NCBI RefSeq assembly: GCF_030270605.1
Contig: NZ_BSYJ01000004.1
Coordinates: 62,001-126,000 of the forward strand
Length of the DNA: 64,000 bases
DNA from: Biformimicrobium ophioploci
Lineage (GTDB): Bacteria > Pseudomonadota > Gammaproteobacteria > Pseudomonadales > Cellvibrionaceae
Direction: 5' to 3'
In this document: positions 9,119 to 20,900 of the stretch, piece by piece
Layout of the letters: every line of letters begins with the position of its first letter
Numbering within the stretch: the first letter of the stretch is position 1
Translations under genes and position numbers: made by a program
Notes under the pieces: model-generated
What the model was told of the DNA's origin: nothing
Seen by the model: only the letters and a program-made list of their open reading frames with translations
Database searches by the model: none

Positions 9119-12100
9119 ATGGCAAACCTTCTTGACGCCAACAGGTTGGCTACCAGCAGTGCCGCGCCAGTTTTACTTATGGAGTCCGGGGCTGAACCTG
9201 TTGAATTATTTACCCGATCCGAAACTATTTCATTAAGCAACAGGAGAAGGTGGAATTGGCACTCCTGGGACGACCTGAGCAAAATACATATGCCTGGCGA
9301 CAGCCATGGCTGGCCTGTCTGGGCACAGATCGCTACCGCTTTCCTGATTGCCACGCAGCGGCTAGCCGGCAGGGATGAGATCGAATTACCAACAATAATG
9401 ATCCGCCAGGACGGTGAAGGAACGCCAACAGGAAAAACAGCCACCAGCTTGCACTCGGGTTCTCCGTCCCGCGCAACCTTCTCAGCACTCACCAAATACC
9501 TATGCGAGGCGTTGCAGGTCCGAAATAGAAGCCTGAATCAGGAAGTACGAAAATCGCAGATATTCCTGCTACTGTGCGATCGGCCAATCGGCGTCCGGAC
9601 GAGGACCTATCTGGAAAAAATACTTGGTGACCGGGACTGCCTGCTTGCACTGGTACTGGATCGGAAGACCGGAAGCTGCGCCTGGACTGGCGTTGATGCC
9701 GAATCAGTAAGGAGTAAGGCTGATCGGATTAAAAGGCACTCTCTCACGCTGCTGCGCAGAGTCAAGGATGGGCTAGAAAGTCCGATTGGTGAAATTGACG
9801 TGCTAGACAACTCGGACCGTAAACTGCTCTATACCTATGGTACCGGGAAACAAGTTGTTCGCCAATTTTCCCCGTATATCAACGTAATTTCCGCTCATGC
9901 GGAGGCGCAGCCGCAGCGCATCGCGGTCAGCTGCGAAGGGCAATCACTTACCTATGGCGCATTGTGGACCTGTTCCGGTGCACTGGCGGGTGCGCTTTCG
10001 AGGCTGGGCATTGGGCGTGGTAGTCGGGTCGCGCTGTATATGCCTCCGTCACTGGATATTCCTATCGCGATCCTGGCATTGCATCGGCTAGGAGCGGTAT
10101 ACGTACCGATAGATCCTGAGTTTCCAAAAGGCAGGGTGGAGGCGATTCTGGAAGCCGTAGCCCCGGAACTGGTGCTCACCAGAGGTACCCTGCACTCAAT
10201 ACCAGAGAGTTACCTCGGCCTATCCCGGGAGCTATGCGACATTGAGGCCACGCCCGACAACCTGGAGAGTCTGGAAATCCATCCATCGGACGAATCGCAT
10301 ATTTTCTTTACATCCGGAACGACTGGCAGACCAAAAGGCATAGTCGCCACACACGAGAATCTGGCGCATTATATCTGGTCCGCCATCCACGAGTACCGCT
10401 TTTCATCCAGTGACCGTTTTATCGCGGCGGCTCGCTATACCTTCAGCATTAGCCTGTTTGAATTGCTGGTGCCGCTGGTGTCGGGTGGAAGTGTCAACAT
10501 ACTTCCAAGGAATCGCGTACTGGATCTTGCTTATCTCGCCAGCGCTGTCGAGAGCGCGACTGTATTTCACTTTGGCCCAGGCCTGCTTAAGGTCTTTTTG
10601 CCCTATATCTGTCGAAATTTTGGTGATACCAACCGCTTTTCCGGGGTCCGCCACGCTTCTTCCGGTGGAGATATGATCCCGCCGGAAATACTCGAGAAGT
10701 TGAAATACTGCTTTCGAGAGGCGGATGTCTACGTAATCTATGGTGCGAGTGAAATAAGTTGCATGGGCTGCACCTATGAGGTCCCCAAAGAGCGGGTTGT
10801 CCAGCAGACCAGGGTCGGCAGGCCTTTTGAAAATACAAGTATCAGGGTGCTGGACCAAGATGGGAAGTCGGTTCTACCTGGAGTGGTTGGCACAATACAT
10901 TTTTCAGGCCCGGGCCTGGTTAAGGGCTACCTGGACAATCCAGCGCTTACGGCAGAACGATTCTATTCTCATGAGGGCAAGCGCTGGTATTCAATAGGCG
11001 ATATTGGAAGAATTGATGAGCAGGGAAATCTGCAATTACTGGGTAGGGAAGACTTTCAGATAAACGTCTGCGGTATGCGCGTGGAGACGCTTGAAATCGA
11101 GTCGCTCCTCAAGAAGCACAAAGTTGTATCGGATTGCGTGGTGCATGGCCGTCGTGACAGTGAAGATTCGGAAACCACGATAGTTGCCTATGTGGTTCCG
11201 CGCTCAGGAGGGGAGGTCAAGAAAGCCGACCTGAATGGCTACCTATCGGATTTGCTCCCGGAATATATGCTGCCACATGCGTATGTAGCGATGGAAAAAC
11301 TCCCGTTAAATCATAATGGGAAGTTAGACCGAGGCCAGCTTCCCGTGCCCTGCGCCGAGGATTCCTCGCTGCCAGAGTGCAATTTTGATTTGACGCCTAC
11401 ACAGCTGACGTTGGTCCGCATATGGGAAGGTCTTCTCTGTACGAAAGGAATCGGAATTGAACACAATTTTTTCAAACTCGGCGGAGATTCCATTAGAGCG
11501 GTGAATCTGCTCGCGCAGATAGATAAGGAGTTCCGCGTGGCAATCCCGATTGCCAGCCTTGTCGGGCATGCAACGATAAAAGACCTTGCCGCGATTATCG
11601 ACGGGGAGGTGCGCCTGCCAGAAGTGAACAACGTTGTCGTGCTAAAAGACGGGGATAATCGAAAGCCTCCTCTTTTCTGTCTTTGTGGCGTCTTGACGTA
11701 TAAGGACCTCGCTGAGTCGCTTGATATAGACAATATGGTGTGCGCGATTTCAGAAGACCTCGCAGGGCTAGATCTCAGTGCTGAGGTGGAATCGGCGATG
11801 CGCAGCGGGTCGCGACGGCAGTTGCTCGACAGTATCATCAACCACTATCTCCAGGTTATCCGGCAGTATCAGGCGAGAGGCCCCTATTACCTGTGCGGTC
11901 TGTCATTGGGCGGATTTATTGCAATGGAAGTGGCTCGCAAAATGGAGGCGATGGGGGAGCAAGTCTGTTTGCTTGCCATGTTTGATACCTGGTCACCAGG
12001 ATTCCTTGACCGACTCACAACAAGGCAGAGAATCAGCGCGCATTTTCGTAAATTGTTACGGGAGGGGCCGGCCTATGTGTATAGACGAATCCTGGCCAGA

Positions 12101-12451
12101 TTTAAGCGAGTCATTACCAGGGGATTTTTCGCTAAACCGGAAGCGGAAAGGCCTGGCGGCGCATATCTCGGAATGATTGGCCGTCGCCTTATTATCGACG
12201 ACTACCCATTAAGGCCGATTGACAGGAAAATCCTGTTTTTCCGTGCCGAGGAACGTGCTGACTTTGAGCCTCAGAACATGCCTGATCTGGGCTGGTCAGA
12301 ATATGCGAGCGACCTCGACATTACAGCGATCAGCGGGGACCACTACGGAATCATGAAATCCGGGCAGGTCGAAGCCATCGCGAAAATAATGTCGGAAAGA
12401 ATCCGAGCGTCTGAGACTGCGAATGCTGCCAGTACAGTCCTCGCAGGCTAG
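9119..12451 (+). CDS. NRPS termination protein: half condensation domain - A - T - TE
   Basis: The protein is 1110 aa. Residues about 1-235 resemble only the C-terminal half of a condensation domain (WAQIATAFLIATQRLAGRDE); no HHxxxDG motif is present. The adenylation domain spans about 245-750, with FFTSGTTGRPKG near 396, YGASE, YSIGDIGRID and NHNGKLDR. The position normally holding the Asp that binds the alpha-amino group (FDxS in core A4) reads FSIS, so an ordinary alpha-amino acid is unlikely. A carrier domain has Ser791 in FFKLGGDSIRA. A type I thioesterase follows, with Ser929 in GLSLGG and His1075 in GDHYG. It may load an unusual acid and release the product, or act in trans with the synthetase at 14907-28655. 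It overlaps the phosphopantetheinyl transferase gene by 29 bases. The substrate is unknown. Confidence 0.88.
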   Translation: MANLLDANRLATSSAAPVLLMESGAEPVELFTRSETISLSNRRRWNWHSWDDLSKIHMPGDSHGWPVWAQIATAFLIATQRLAGRDEIELPTIMIRQDGEGTPTGKTATSLHSGSPSRATFSALTKYLCEALQVRNRSLNQEVRKSQIFLLLCDRPIGVRTRTYLEKILGDRDCLLALVLDRKTGSCAWTGVDAESVRSKADRIKRHSLTLLRRVKDGLESPIGEIDVLDNSDRKLLYTYGTGKQVVRQFSPYINVISAHAEAQPQRIAVSCEGQSLTYGALWTCSGALAGALSRLGIGRGSRVALYMPPSLDIPIAILALHRLGAVYVPIDPEFPKGRVEAILEAVAPELVLTRGTLHSIPESYLGLSRELCDIEATPDNLESLEIHPSDESHIFFTSGTTGRPKGIVATHENLAHYIWSAIHEYRFSSSDRFIAAARYTFSISLFELLVPLVSGGSVNILPRNRVLDLAYLASAVESATVFHFGPGLLKVFLPYICRNFGDTNRFSGVRHASSGGDMIPPEILEKLKYCFREADVYVIYGASEISCMGCTYEVPKERVVQQTRVGRPFENTSIRVLDQDGKSVLPGVVGTIHFSGPGLVKGYLDNPALTAERFYSHEGKRWYSIGDIGRIDEQGNLQLLGREDFQINVCGMRVETLEIESLLKKHKVVSDCVVHGRRDSEDSETTIVAYVVPRSGGEVKKADLNGYLSDLLPEYMLPHAYVAMEKLPLNHNGKLDRGQLPVPCAEDSSLPECNFDLTPTQLTLVRIWEGLLCTKGIGIEHNFFKLGGDSIRAVNLLAQIDKEFRVAIPIASLVGHATIKDLAAIIDGEVRLPEVNNVVVLKDGDNRKPPLFCLCGVLTYKDLAESLDIDNMVCAISEDLAGLDLSAEVESAMRSGSRRQLLDSIINHYLQVIRQYQARGPYYLCGLSLGGFIAMEVARKMEAMGEQVCLLAMFDTWSPGFLDRLTTRQRISAHFRKLLREGPAYVYRRILARFKRVITRGFFAKPEAERPGGAYLGMIGRRLIIDDYPLRPIDRKILFFRAEERADFEPQNMPDLGWSEYASDLDITAISGDHYGIMKSGQVEAIAKIMSERIRASETANAASTVLAG

Positions 12452-13133
12452 ACCGCAGGAGGCCGAAGAGATTAGTCCCCCGGTATGGGAATCTGATTCG
12501 GCGAACGGCCACCTCCAGCTATTTGCCACCAAGCTATCGACGGGCCTGCCTGAAGAGAGTGACTGGACCTGTCTGTCTGACGCCGAAAAGCAGCGCGCGA
12601 GTAAATTCCATTACGCAACGCATAGTAACTGCTTTGTTTCCGGGCGCGCATTTCTGCGTAAAGTACTTGCCAGTGTGCTCGGTTTCAACTCGGAATTGCT
12701 CGTGATCGGTACCGGTAGATACGGCAAGCCGGAGGTCGCAGGCAATCCTATATTCTTCAACCTTTCCCACTCTTTCGGCCTGGCCGTTCTGGCTGTCAGT
12801 GAGTGCTCCCCGGTGGGCATAGATGTTGAACTTGGCCTGAATGCGCATCAGGATTTCCGTTCCCTTGTCAGGGTTACGCTGACCCAGCGGGAGAAGTACG
12901 CATTGGAACAGGTTAATTACCAGGCGCGTTGGGGGTTGTTTTTGGAGTACTGGATGGCGAAGGAATCCCTCATGAAGTGTATCGGCACGGGTATGCAACT
13001 TTCTCCGGCAGAGATAGAGCTCGAGCTCTCCAGGGCCCGCCCCGTAGGTTATCTCGGAGACCGTTTCTCCCGATTCAGTCTGAAACGCGTGCCTCTCGTT
13101 GAGCACCGCACCTGCTGTTACATAACTACCTAA
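12423..13133 (+). CDS. Sfp-type 4'-phosphopantetheinyl transferase
   Basis: The 236-aa enzyme transfers phosphopantetheine from CoA to the conserved Ser of carrier domains. Signature motifs are FFNLSHSFGLAVLAVS (about 111-126), VGIDVE (131-136, metal-binding Asp134 and Glu136) and WMAKESLMKCIGTG near 177-190. The length is typical of Sfp/EntD-like enzymes. It overlaps the preceding NRPS gene by 29 bases and so is co-transcribed with it. It very likely activates the six carrier domains encoded on both sides of the flippase gene. Its stop lies three bases from the convergent flippase stop. The presence of a dedicated transferase argues that the synthetases are functional. Confidence 0.93.
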   Translation: MLPVQSSQARPQEAEEISPPVWESDSANGHLQLFATKLSTGLPEESDWTCLSDAEKQRASKFHYATHSNCFVSGRAFLRKVLASVLGFNSELLVIGTGRYGKPEVAGNPIFFNLSHSFGLAVLAVSECSPVGIDVELGLNAHQDFRSLVRVTLTQREKYALEQVNYQARWGLFLEYWMAKESLMKCIGTGMQLSPAEIELELSRARPVGYLGDRFSRFSLKRVPLVEHRTCCYITT

Positions 13134-13136
13134 TTG

Positions 13137-14594
13137 CTATTCGGGGAGGTTCACTACGCGTGGCGGGGGAGTAACCCCGCGGCGCAGAAACAACAGTGTC
13201 CCTGCAGCAATGGCAGTGCTGTAGAAGGCGGCCAATAAAACATTGTAAAAGTTGCCAAGTGGGGTAGTTGCTGGCGTGCCGAGTCCACTCACCAGTGCTA
13301 ATGAGCAGCTGCCGAACATTAGCATAACTAAAAATCGGACCCGAGATTCCAGACGCCCCTTCATTTGCTGCAGTGGCAGCAATCGCCAAAGTACAATGAA
13401 CGCCAGGATTTCACCAACAATACCGATGTAGGCTAGCCAGGCCAGACTCATGCCTCTTGAGGCCAGCCACACAGCAAACGGTAGTGAAAGCACGCGAAAA
13501 ATGTTGCCAATCAGGGGGAGCCTAGTCCAGCCCTGGCTGTTTGCTATGCAGGTAGGCGCCATGCGAATGCAACGTATGGACTGCATAATGCCAAGCCAGG
13601 CAACTACTTCCATACCGCCGGCAAAAGTCTGGCCGAAACAGAAAAGCAGGAGTGACTGGCCACCGAGTATGAAAAATGCTGAGAAGAGAATTCCGAAACT
13701 GAAGCAAGCGTCCAGTGTGATAGTGCCGTAATACTCAAGAGAATCAGGATCATCCTGAGTTCTGGAAAGAATTGGCATTAAGAGCATGCCACTTAGCTTT
13801 GCGAAAAACAGTGATGGCAGCAGAGCCAGGGAAAAAGCAGCGCTGTAAATACCAAGGGTGGTCATATCATACATTGAGCCGACGATCATTCGGTCCCCCT
13901 GCAACAGCAGGAAAATCAATATCCCGTTGAGGAGAATGGGCCAGCCGAAAGTAATCGTCTTTGCTATCAACTTTTTGCTAATGAGCCAACGATACGGACG
14001 CTTTGCGAGTAGGTGGGTGATAAGCGTCATAAAAATAGTATTAAAAACGATCAAAATTAGCATTGCGCGATAATCGCCAAGCCATGTGGCGAGCACAAAT
14101 GCCATACCAACAGAAACCAGTTGCGGCACCGCGTCCGCAATTGCAGTCGCCAGGAAATCATATCGCCTTTGCATGACGATCAGATCTAGATTGGAGGCGC
14201 CACGTATTGCCGGTACTACGGCGAGTAACTGGAAAGCCCAGGTGATATGCACTAAATCGAATACCGCAGCGATTGGTTTTGCCACGATATAAAGGATTAA
14301 GGAAAGCAGTAAACCCTTTACGAACATGGTGAAATGCGCGGAGGCAAGCATTTCATTGGAGTCGCCTCGCTTATCCTGCACGAGAAGGGTCGTCAGTGCC
14401 AGATTGCCACTCATTTCGACTATGGACATTGCGAGGCCGAAGGTTACGGCAATGCCGTAGTTCTCCGCGCCAACATACCGCGCGATGATGACATTTCGTA
14501 CAAAAGTGGCACAAATCGAAACTGCCTGGCTAACAAGTAGTGTCGAGGCTCCCCGAAGCATACGGTTTTTAATAATGGACGTTAAGCCGTTCAT
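13137..14594 (-). CDS. Wzx-type lipid-linked oligosaccharide flippase (MOP superfamily)
   Basis: The 485-aa protein has about 12-14 hydrophobic helices throughout. Its N-terminus is typical of polysaccharide flippases (SQAVSICATFVRNVIIARYVGAENYG is the first two helices and loop). It would translocate undecaprenyl-linked repeat units across the inner membrane before polymerisation. It is a minus-strand gene isolated between two plus-strand NRPS blocks: it converges with the phosphopantetheinyl transferase at one side and diverges from the large synthetase at the other. No separate peptide exporter (ABC or MFS) was seen in the locus. That leaves this flippase as the nearest candidate to move any peptide-modified glycan, which is an inference. 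Confidence 0.88.
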   Translation of the reverse strand: MNGLTSIIKNRMLRGASTLLVSQAVSICATFVRNVIIARYVGAENYGIAVTFGLAMSIVEMSGNLALTTLLVQDKRGDSNEMLASAHFTMFVKGLLLSLILYIVAKPIAAVFDLVHITWAFQLLAVVPAIRGASNLDLIVMQRRYDFLATAIADAVPQLVSVGMAFVLATWLGDYRAMLILIVFNTIFMTLITHLLAKRPYRWLISKKLIAKTITFGWPILLNGILIFLLLQGDRMIVGSMYDMTTLGIYSAAFSLALLPSLFFAKLSGMLLMPILSRTQDDPDSLEYYGTITLDACFSFGILFSAFFILGGQSLLLFCFGQTFAGGMEVVAWLGIMQSIRCIRMAPTCIANSQGWTRLPLIGNIFRVLSLPFAVWLASRGMSLAWLAYIGIVGEILAFIVLWRLLPLQQMKGRLESRVRFLVMLMFGSCSLALVSGLGTPATTPLGNFYNVLLAAFYSTAIAAGTLLFLRRGVTPPPRVVNLPE

Positions 14595-14906
14595 GTAAAA
14601 CTCAGTGCGAGTGGCGGGCTCGCAGGAACAACTTTATACAGCATTCAGTTTTTTCCGCGGTCTTGATGGAGTGATTAGTATAATCGTCGAGTCTCCGAAC
14701 TGCTGTTGCATTGCCTAAATGCGGCGCGAAAGTAGTGTACTGGTTCGGCAATCAATGGCGTCTAAAAAGCTAAATTAAATTCCATATGGCAATCCTGCCG
14801 ATTCTATTAACTATAATTTTTTCGCTAAGAAACATGCCCGGCAGCCCGATACTTGCACCGACTGCGGCTGAGGGCTGAAAGAAAATAAAATTGCGAAATA
14901 ATACTG
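14595..14906. promoter_or_regulatory. divergent control region between flippase and the large NRPS
   Basis: The 312-base AT-rich region between divergent genes must hold promoters for both. Two exact TATAAT hexamers occur on the plus strand, at 14679-14684 and 14812-14817. Neither has a good -35 box at 16-18 bases, so they are only candidates. No strong Shine-Dalgarno sequence precedes the 14907 ATG. No operator-like palindrome was recognised. Confidence 0.3.
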
Positions 14907-17900
14907 ATGACAGTCGTCTCCAAGCCCAAAAAAATCTCCTCCGTATTCGACATCAGCGAAGTTGATCAGACCCTGGCGTCAAAATTCGAGAAGCAGGTCG
15001 ACAAATTTAGCGACCGCTTGGCGGTAACAGATTCCACTGAGTCGATGACATACGCGGCACTCAATCAGTACGCAAACCGGGTCGCCAGGTCGCTGCAGGG
15101 AATAGCTTTGCAAGAGGAGTGCCCGAGGATTGGACTGTATTTCGAGAAGGGTATCCAATTCATTGCTTCTGTCCTGGGCGTACTCAAGGCAGGCTACGCG
15201 TACGTGCCGATCGACCCGGCTTTTCCCGGGGATCGGAATCGGTTCATCGTTGAAGACTCAGGGATTTCAATCTGCATTACCAATTCTGGGTTTCTGGCCG
15301 AGGCACAGTCAGTTTGTGGCAACCAGGTTGAGTTTCTTGAGATCGAGGGAATTTCGGAATTGCCCGACGCTGGTAATCCGGAGCAGAAGTTTTCTCCAGA
15401 CAGACTCGCATTTATTTTGTATACCTCTGGGTCCACGGGCCGCCCGAAGGGTGTGATGCATAGCCATCGCACGATGCTCCACGCCACCATGCGACGCACC
15501 AATCTTCAGAAAATGACAGAGGAGGACCGTGTAAGTCTGTTGTACTCCTGTAGCGTTATGGGGAATGCCGTCGGCCTGTATACCGCCCTGTTAAACGGAG
15601 CATCGGTTTTTCCCTATGAACTGAACAGAGATGGTATCGGCGGGCTTGGCAAGTGGTTACAGACTCGTAAAATTACAGTGTTTCATACCATTGCCACAGT
15701 ATTCAGGGAATTCGGCAAGCTCTCGCCAGCGGAAGGGGGGTACCAGGTTCGCCTTGCGATCTTTGGAGGCGAACGCGTTCTCAAAGATGATGTCTTGCTT
15801 GCCCGCAAGCTGTTTTCTGAAGACGTGGAGTTCTATACGGGACTCGGTGCGACGGAAACAGGCACAGTACGGTACTTTAGAATCGACAAGAACACGGAAC
15901 TCGAATGGGAAGTCGTGCCTATTGGATACCCGGTCGAGGACATGGAAATCCTTCTTTTGAACGAAGAGGGGGAGGAAGTCAGCGAAGGGGAGCTTGGCGA
16001 GATTGTCGTTCGGAGCCCTTATGTTGCACTAGGGTACTGGAACGATGACGAAGCCACGGGCCGTGTATTTGGGGTGCGTAACGGCGTGCGGACGTACAGT
16101 ATGGGCGACATGGCCTTGATGACGTCCGATGGAATGCTTGTGCATCAGGGACGCAGGGATTTTCAGGTCACTATTCGTGGCTATCGGGTGGAACTGGGTG
16201 ACGTCGAGTGCGCGCTGCTTTCGCTGCCAGAAATCGCGGACGCTATCGTGATGTCCAGGGCAGTCAATGGTGACGTGCAACTGGTTGCATACATCGTTTG
16301 GTCTGATCAGGGGCAGCCAGGTGTATCTGCCATTCGAGCGAAAATTTCAGAGAAATTGCCTCCACACATGGTTCCGGGGCATTTTGTTCTAGTGGAAGCT
16401 TTGCCGCGCACGCCGAATAACAAGGTAGACCGTCTGGCTTTACCGGAGCCAACCCACGAGCGGCTACTTACGGATGTGGGTAGCGGACAAGCGCGGACCA
16501 TTGCCGAAATCGCGGTACTGGATATTTGTGCGCACCTGCTGCGTCGTGACAGGATAGGTTTGGAGCAGAATTTCTTTGATCTCGGCGGTCACTCGCTGGT
16601 AGCGGGCCAACTGGTTGCAGCTCTGAACGAGCGTTTTGGTATTGATTGTGACATTCGAATTATCTTCGACGCCCCGGACCTGGTAAGTATTGCGCGGTAT
16701 GTCGACGGAATTATCGATTGCGACGACAGAACCAGCGAATCTGAATATAGCGTTCCGGAACGTCGTGATCCGTTAGAGCCCAGCGATTTCCAGGCTTTCT
16801 TGTGGCGCTTCCAGAAGCAGCAGCCGAACAGCCGTGCGTACCATCTTTCCAATTCGATCTGGATCAGGGGGGCGCTGGATGTAGACGCGCTGGAGTGGGC
16901 GCTGGCTTCGCTAATCGTGCGGCACGAGGCTTTGCGTACAGTTTTTCCGGCTGTGGATGGGCGGCCGGTCCAGCGCATCGAAGCGGCAAAAAGCTTCGAA
17001 TTGACTCGCCAGGATGTAGCGGGGTCCGCAGAGGCCGTAAGTCAAGCGCAGAAGGTTTTCAATGTGCCCTTCGACCTCGAGGCAGGTCCCCTGTGGCGCT
17101 TCGTATTGCTGCGTGTGGATGATTCCCAACACCTCCTGGTCGCTGTTTTCCACCATCTCGTTTACGACAACTTCAGATCAAGCGAAATATTTTTCTCTGA
17201 ACTGGATGAGTTGTACGAAGCGCGCACGAAATGTAAGCCGCTCGTGCTCGCGCCACTTTCTCTCCAGTTCGCTGATTACTGTATCTGGCTCAAGAGTAGA
17301 GGCAGGCAGCGGGAAACGGCGCGGGGCGCAACGTATTGGAGTGAAATGGGGGAGCTGCCTGACAACCTCCAGGTTCCACCAGACACGCGTAGTACGCGGC
17401 GCCCAGAAGGCCGCGGTGGGCGCGTTAAATTGCGGATACCCAGATCTAACTGCCATGCCCTGGTGGAACTGGCGAGGTCGGAATCAGTGACGCCCTTTAT
17501 GCTACTTCTGGCTACCTGGCAGCTGCTGCTGCAACGATATACAGGCCAGGACGATATCTTGGTTAGTACGCCGATGGACAGTCGTCTTCACCCCGGGGCT
17601 GACGGGTTGATCGGCTGCTTTCTGAACAGTCTTGTGTTGCGTACAGACATAAGCGATGACCCGACTTTCGGTGAGTTGCTGGCGCGCAGCAGAACCTCTG
17701 TACTCGAGGCTTTCGAGCGGGAGCGGGCGGGTTCTTGTACTTTGACGGATCGCGATTTTGGTTCAGTCCAGCATCGAGTTCCGACAAAAATTCGCAATTT
17801 CTTTATCTATCGTCAGCGTGAAGACTTCGTCGGAAAGATAGGGGAATTGGAAACCGAGCCAGTAGTACTTAATAGCCGCTCTGCAAAATACGACCTGACG

Positions 17901-20900
17901 CTATCGCTGTTACAGGAAGGTGATAGCATCACCGGAACCCTAGAGTACAGCTTTGGTCTCTACAGCAGGAAACGCGCAGAGCAACTGGCCAGGCATTTTT
18001 GTACACTGCTGGATGCGGCCATTGCAAACCGGGACCTGCCAGTTTCACGCTTGCAGATGTACTCAGCATCTGAGCTCGGCCGTTTTTTTCCTCCGCCGCG
18101 GAGCGGCAGGTTCGCCGATGACAGGACTGTTGCGCAACTGTTCGAACAGCGTACGGCGACGCACCCGGATCGCGTTGCTCTGATCGCAGGTGACATATCG
18201 CTGAGTTTTAAAGAACTCAATGCACGCGCAAACCGCCTGGCTCGTTACCTGCGCGAGCACGGGGCCGGCCCGGATACGCTGGTTGCAGTCTGCATGAAGC
18301 GCTCTGCAGACCTTGTCACCACCTTAATGGCGGTTTTCAAAGCGGGTGCGGCCTATGTGCCGATGGATCCGGCTTATCCCAGCGCGCGCCTGCAGGCGAT
18401 GTTGGATGATTGCGGTGCAGGGCTCTTGGTCACTGAGGCGGAGCATTTGCAAAAGCTCTCGTTGGGCGAAGTTCAGACTCTGATACTGGACAAGCTCGAG
18501 CATATCCTTGCGGATGGCGACGGCAGTGACCTGTTCCATCTGGGTAAGCCATCCAATCTTGCCTATGTCATCTATACCTCTGGTTCTACCGGCCGGCCGA
18601 AAGGGGTCCAGATTGAGCAGGGCGCATTAGTGAATTTCCTGGGCTCGATGGCTGATGTCCCGGGCATTGCCGATAAGGATGTGGTACAGGCCGTGACAAC
18701 GGTGTGTTTCGACATCGCTATGCTGGAAATTTTCCTTCCGCTGGTAACGGGTGCACGCCTAATTATCAGTCCCCGGACAACATCGATGGATCCCGCACTG
18801 CTCGCGCGCAGCATGGAGGAAAATGGAGTAACCATCATGCAGGCGACTCCGGTGACCTGGCGTATGCTGCTGGAGTACGGTTGGAAGGGAACTCCAGGGC
18901 TCAAGGTCCTGTGCGGCGGTGAAGCGATGGGAGAAAGCCTCGCAGAGCAGTTGATCGCCCTCGACATCGAAGTCTGGAATCTATACGGCCCAACTGAAAC
19001 CACTATCTGGTCTTCCGTGAAACAGGTGCAGAAACCGACGGATGCATTGAGCATCGGCTATCCGATAGCCTGCACTGATCTGGTGGTTTTGAGCAAACAC
19101 GGTTCGCTGCAACCTGATGGTGTGCCCGGGGAACTGTTGATAGGAGGGAGAGGCCTTGCTCGCGGATACCTGAATCGTGAGGCGTTGACCCGTGAGAAAT
19201 TCATTCAGAATCCATGGAAAGCGGGTGAGTTGCTTTACCGGACAGGTGATCTGGCTACGCGCCTGGGTACAGGTGAGTTCAGGATGCATGGCCGAATCGA
19301 CACACAGATCAAAATACGGGGCTACCGGGTCGAATTGCAGGAGATAGAGGCCGTTCTGGATGCACAACAGGATATACGTCAATCGGTCGTCGTTGTGCGG
19401 GGTGAAGAGGAGCGGAAGCAGCTGGTGGCGTATGTTCTTCTGGAAAGCAGAGGCGAAGATCCGTCGCAGTTACGCAAGGAATTACGTAAAAAGCTAGGTG
19501 AAGTATTGCCGGAATACATGGTGCCGTCTGCGTTTATTGCAGTGCAGGAGTTCCCATATACAGCGAATGGTAAGGTCGATCGAAAGGCCCTGACGGAAAA
19601 TAATACGGATGGCTATCGGGGAGCGCGCTCCAGGCCGCCGAAAACCTGGCACAAAGAAGAGGGCGCTGTGGGATCCAGCTTGGCTGGGGAAATCCTTCTG
19701 GAAATTTGTTCGGACCTTCTGGGCCGCTCAGATATAGCACTCGAGCAGAACTTTTTTGATATTGGAGGCCATTCTCTGGTGGCGACCCAGTTGCTGTCTA
19801 GACTGAACCGACTGATCGGGTGCGACCTCGGCATAATCGATATATTTGAGGCTGAAACACTGGGTGAACTGGCCACGCATATTGAGGATATTCGCAGTAA
19901 GGAGCCAATTTCGTCAGAAGTGACTGCCGCTGGGGCTAGTGAAACGAGAAACCCATTGAACGCGGCACAGCGTGGTATCTGGTTTTCTTGTCGAATGCTT
20001 GGGGGCAATGCAGCGTATAACATCGTGAATATGCTGCGCCTTCGAGGTGAACTGAATATTGATGCCCTGCACCGCGGACTTACTGAAATAGTCCGGCGGC
20101 ATCGAGTGCTGGATAGTATCTTCCCTTCGGATGACAACGGTCCCTGGCAGGAGCTGTGTCCAGCGAAAGAGGTTGAGCTGGAGGTTCAGGACCTGACCGG
20201 AGAGCCCGCGGCGAAACGGGAGGCCCGGGCCATGCAGCTGGTTCGTGAAAACGGCGCCAGGTGTTTTATGCTGGATGAGGGGCCTCTCTACAGTTTCCGG
20301 GTGATCAAGCTGTCAGATCGGGAATACTTTCTGTCACTCGTTTTTCATCACATCATATATGACCACAGCTCATCCGGAGTTCTTTTCCGCGAACTCGCCG
20401 AACTTTATCAGGCGTTTCAGGGTGGCGAAAAGCCTCCGCTCGCAGAGCTGCCACTGCAATTTTCCGATCACGTGGCGTGGGAGGTTGAGCAGGAGGAAAA
20501 CGGTGCACTGGATTCGCATATCGCCTACTGGCACAGGCAATTAGACAATCTTCCTCCTTATTTGGAATTGGTGACGGACCGTCCGCGTCCGAAAATACCC
20601 TCGTATCGCGGGGGTCTTGTGCGTTGTGAAGTGCCGGACGATGTTGGCCTGAAACTGAGCGTTCTCGCGCGCGGAGAACGCTCTACGCACTTTATGGTCA
20701 TGCTTTCCGCATGGTATCTGTTACTTTACCGCCGCGCCGGGCAGGCGGACCTAATTGTCGGTACGTCGAGCGGGCGTCGGTACCGACCGGAAACAGAAAA
20801 CCTGATTGGCTGTTTTATTAATAATCTGGTATTGCGTACGGATCTTTCAGGCAGCCCGGCTTTTGTTGAATTAATGCAGCGAGTGCGCAGGACAGTACTC

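Noticed and set aside
8890-9495. 201-codon minus-strand frame as a possible missing N-terminus of the sugar transferase
   Set aside because: It overlaps the NRPS start, holds no membrane helices and is in a separate frame with stops before 8833.
14655-14820. Firm promoter calls at two TATAAT boxes
   Set aside because: No acceptable -35 box at the right spacing for either; kept only as candidates.
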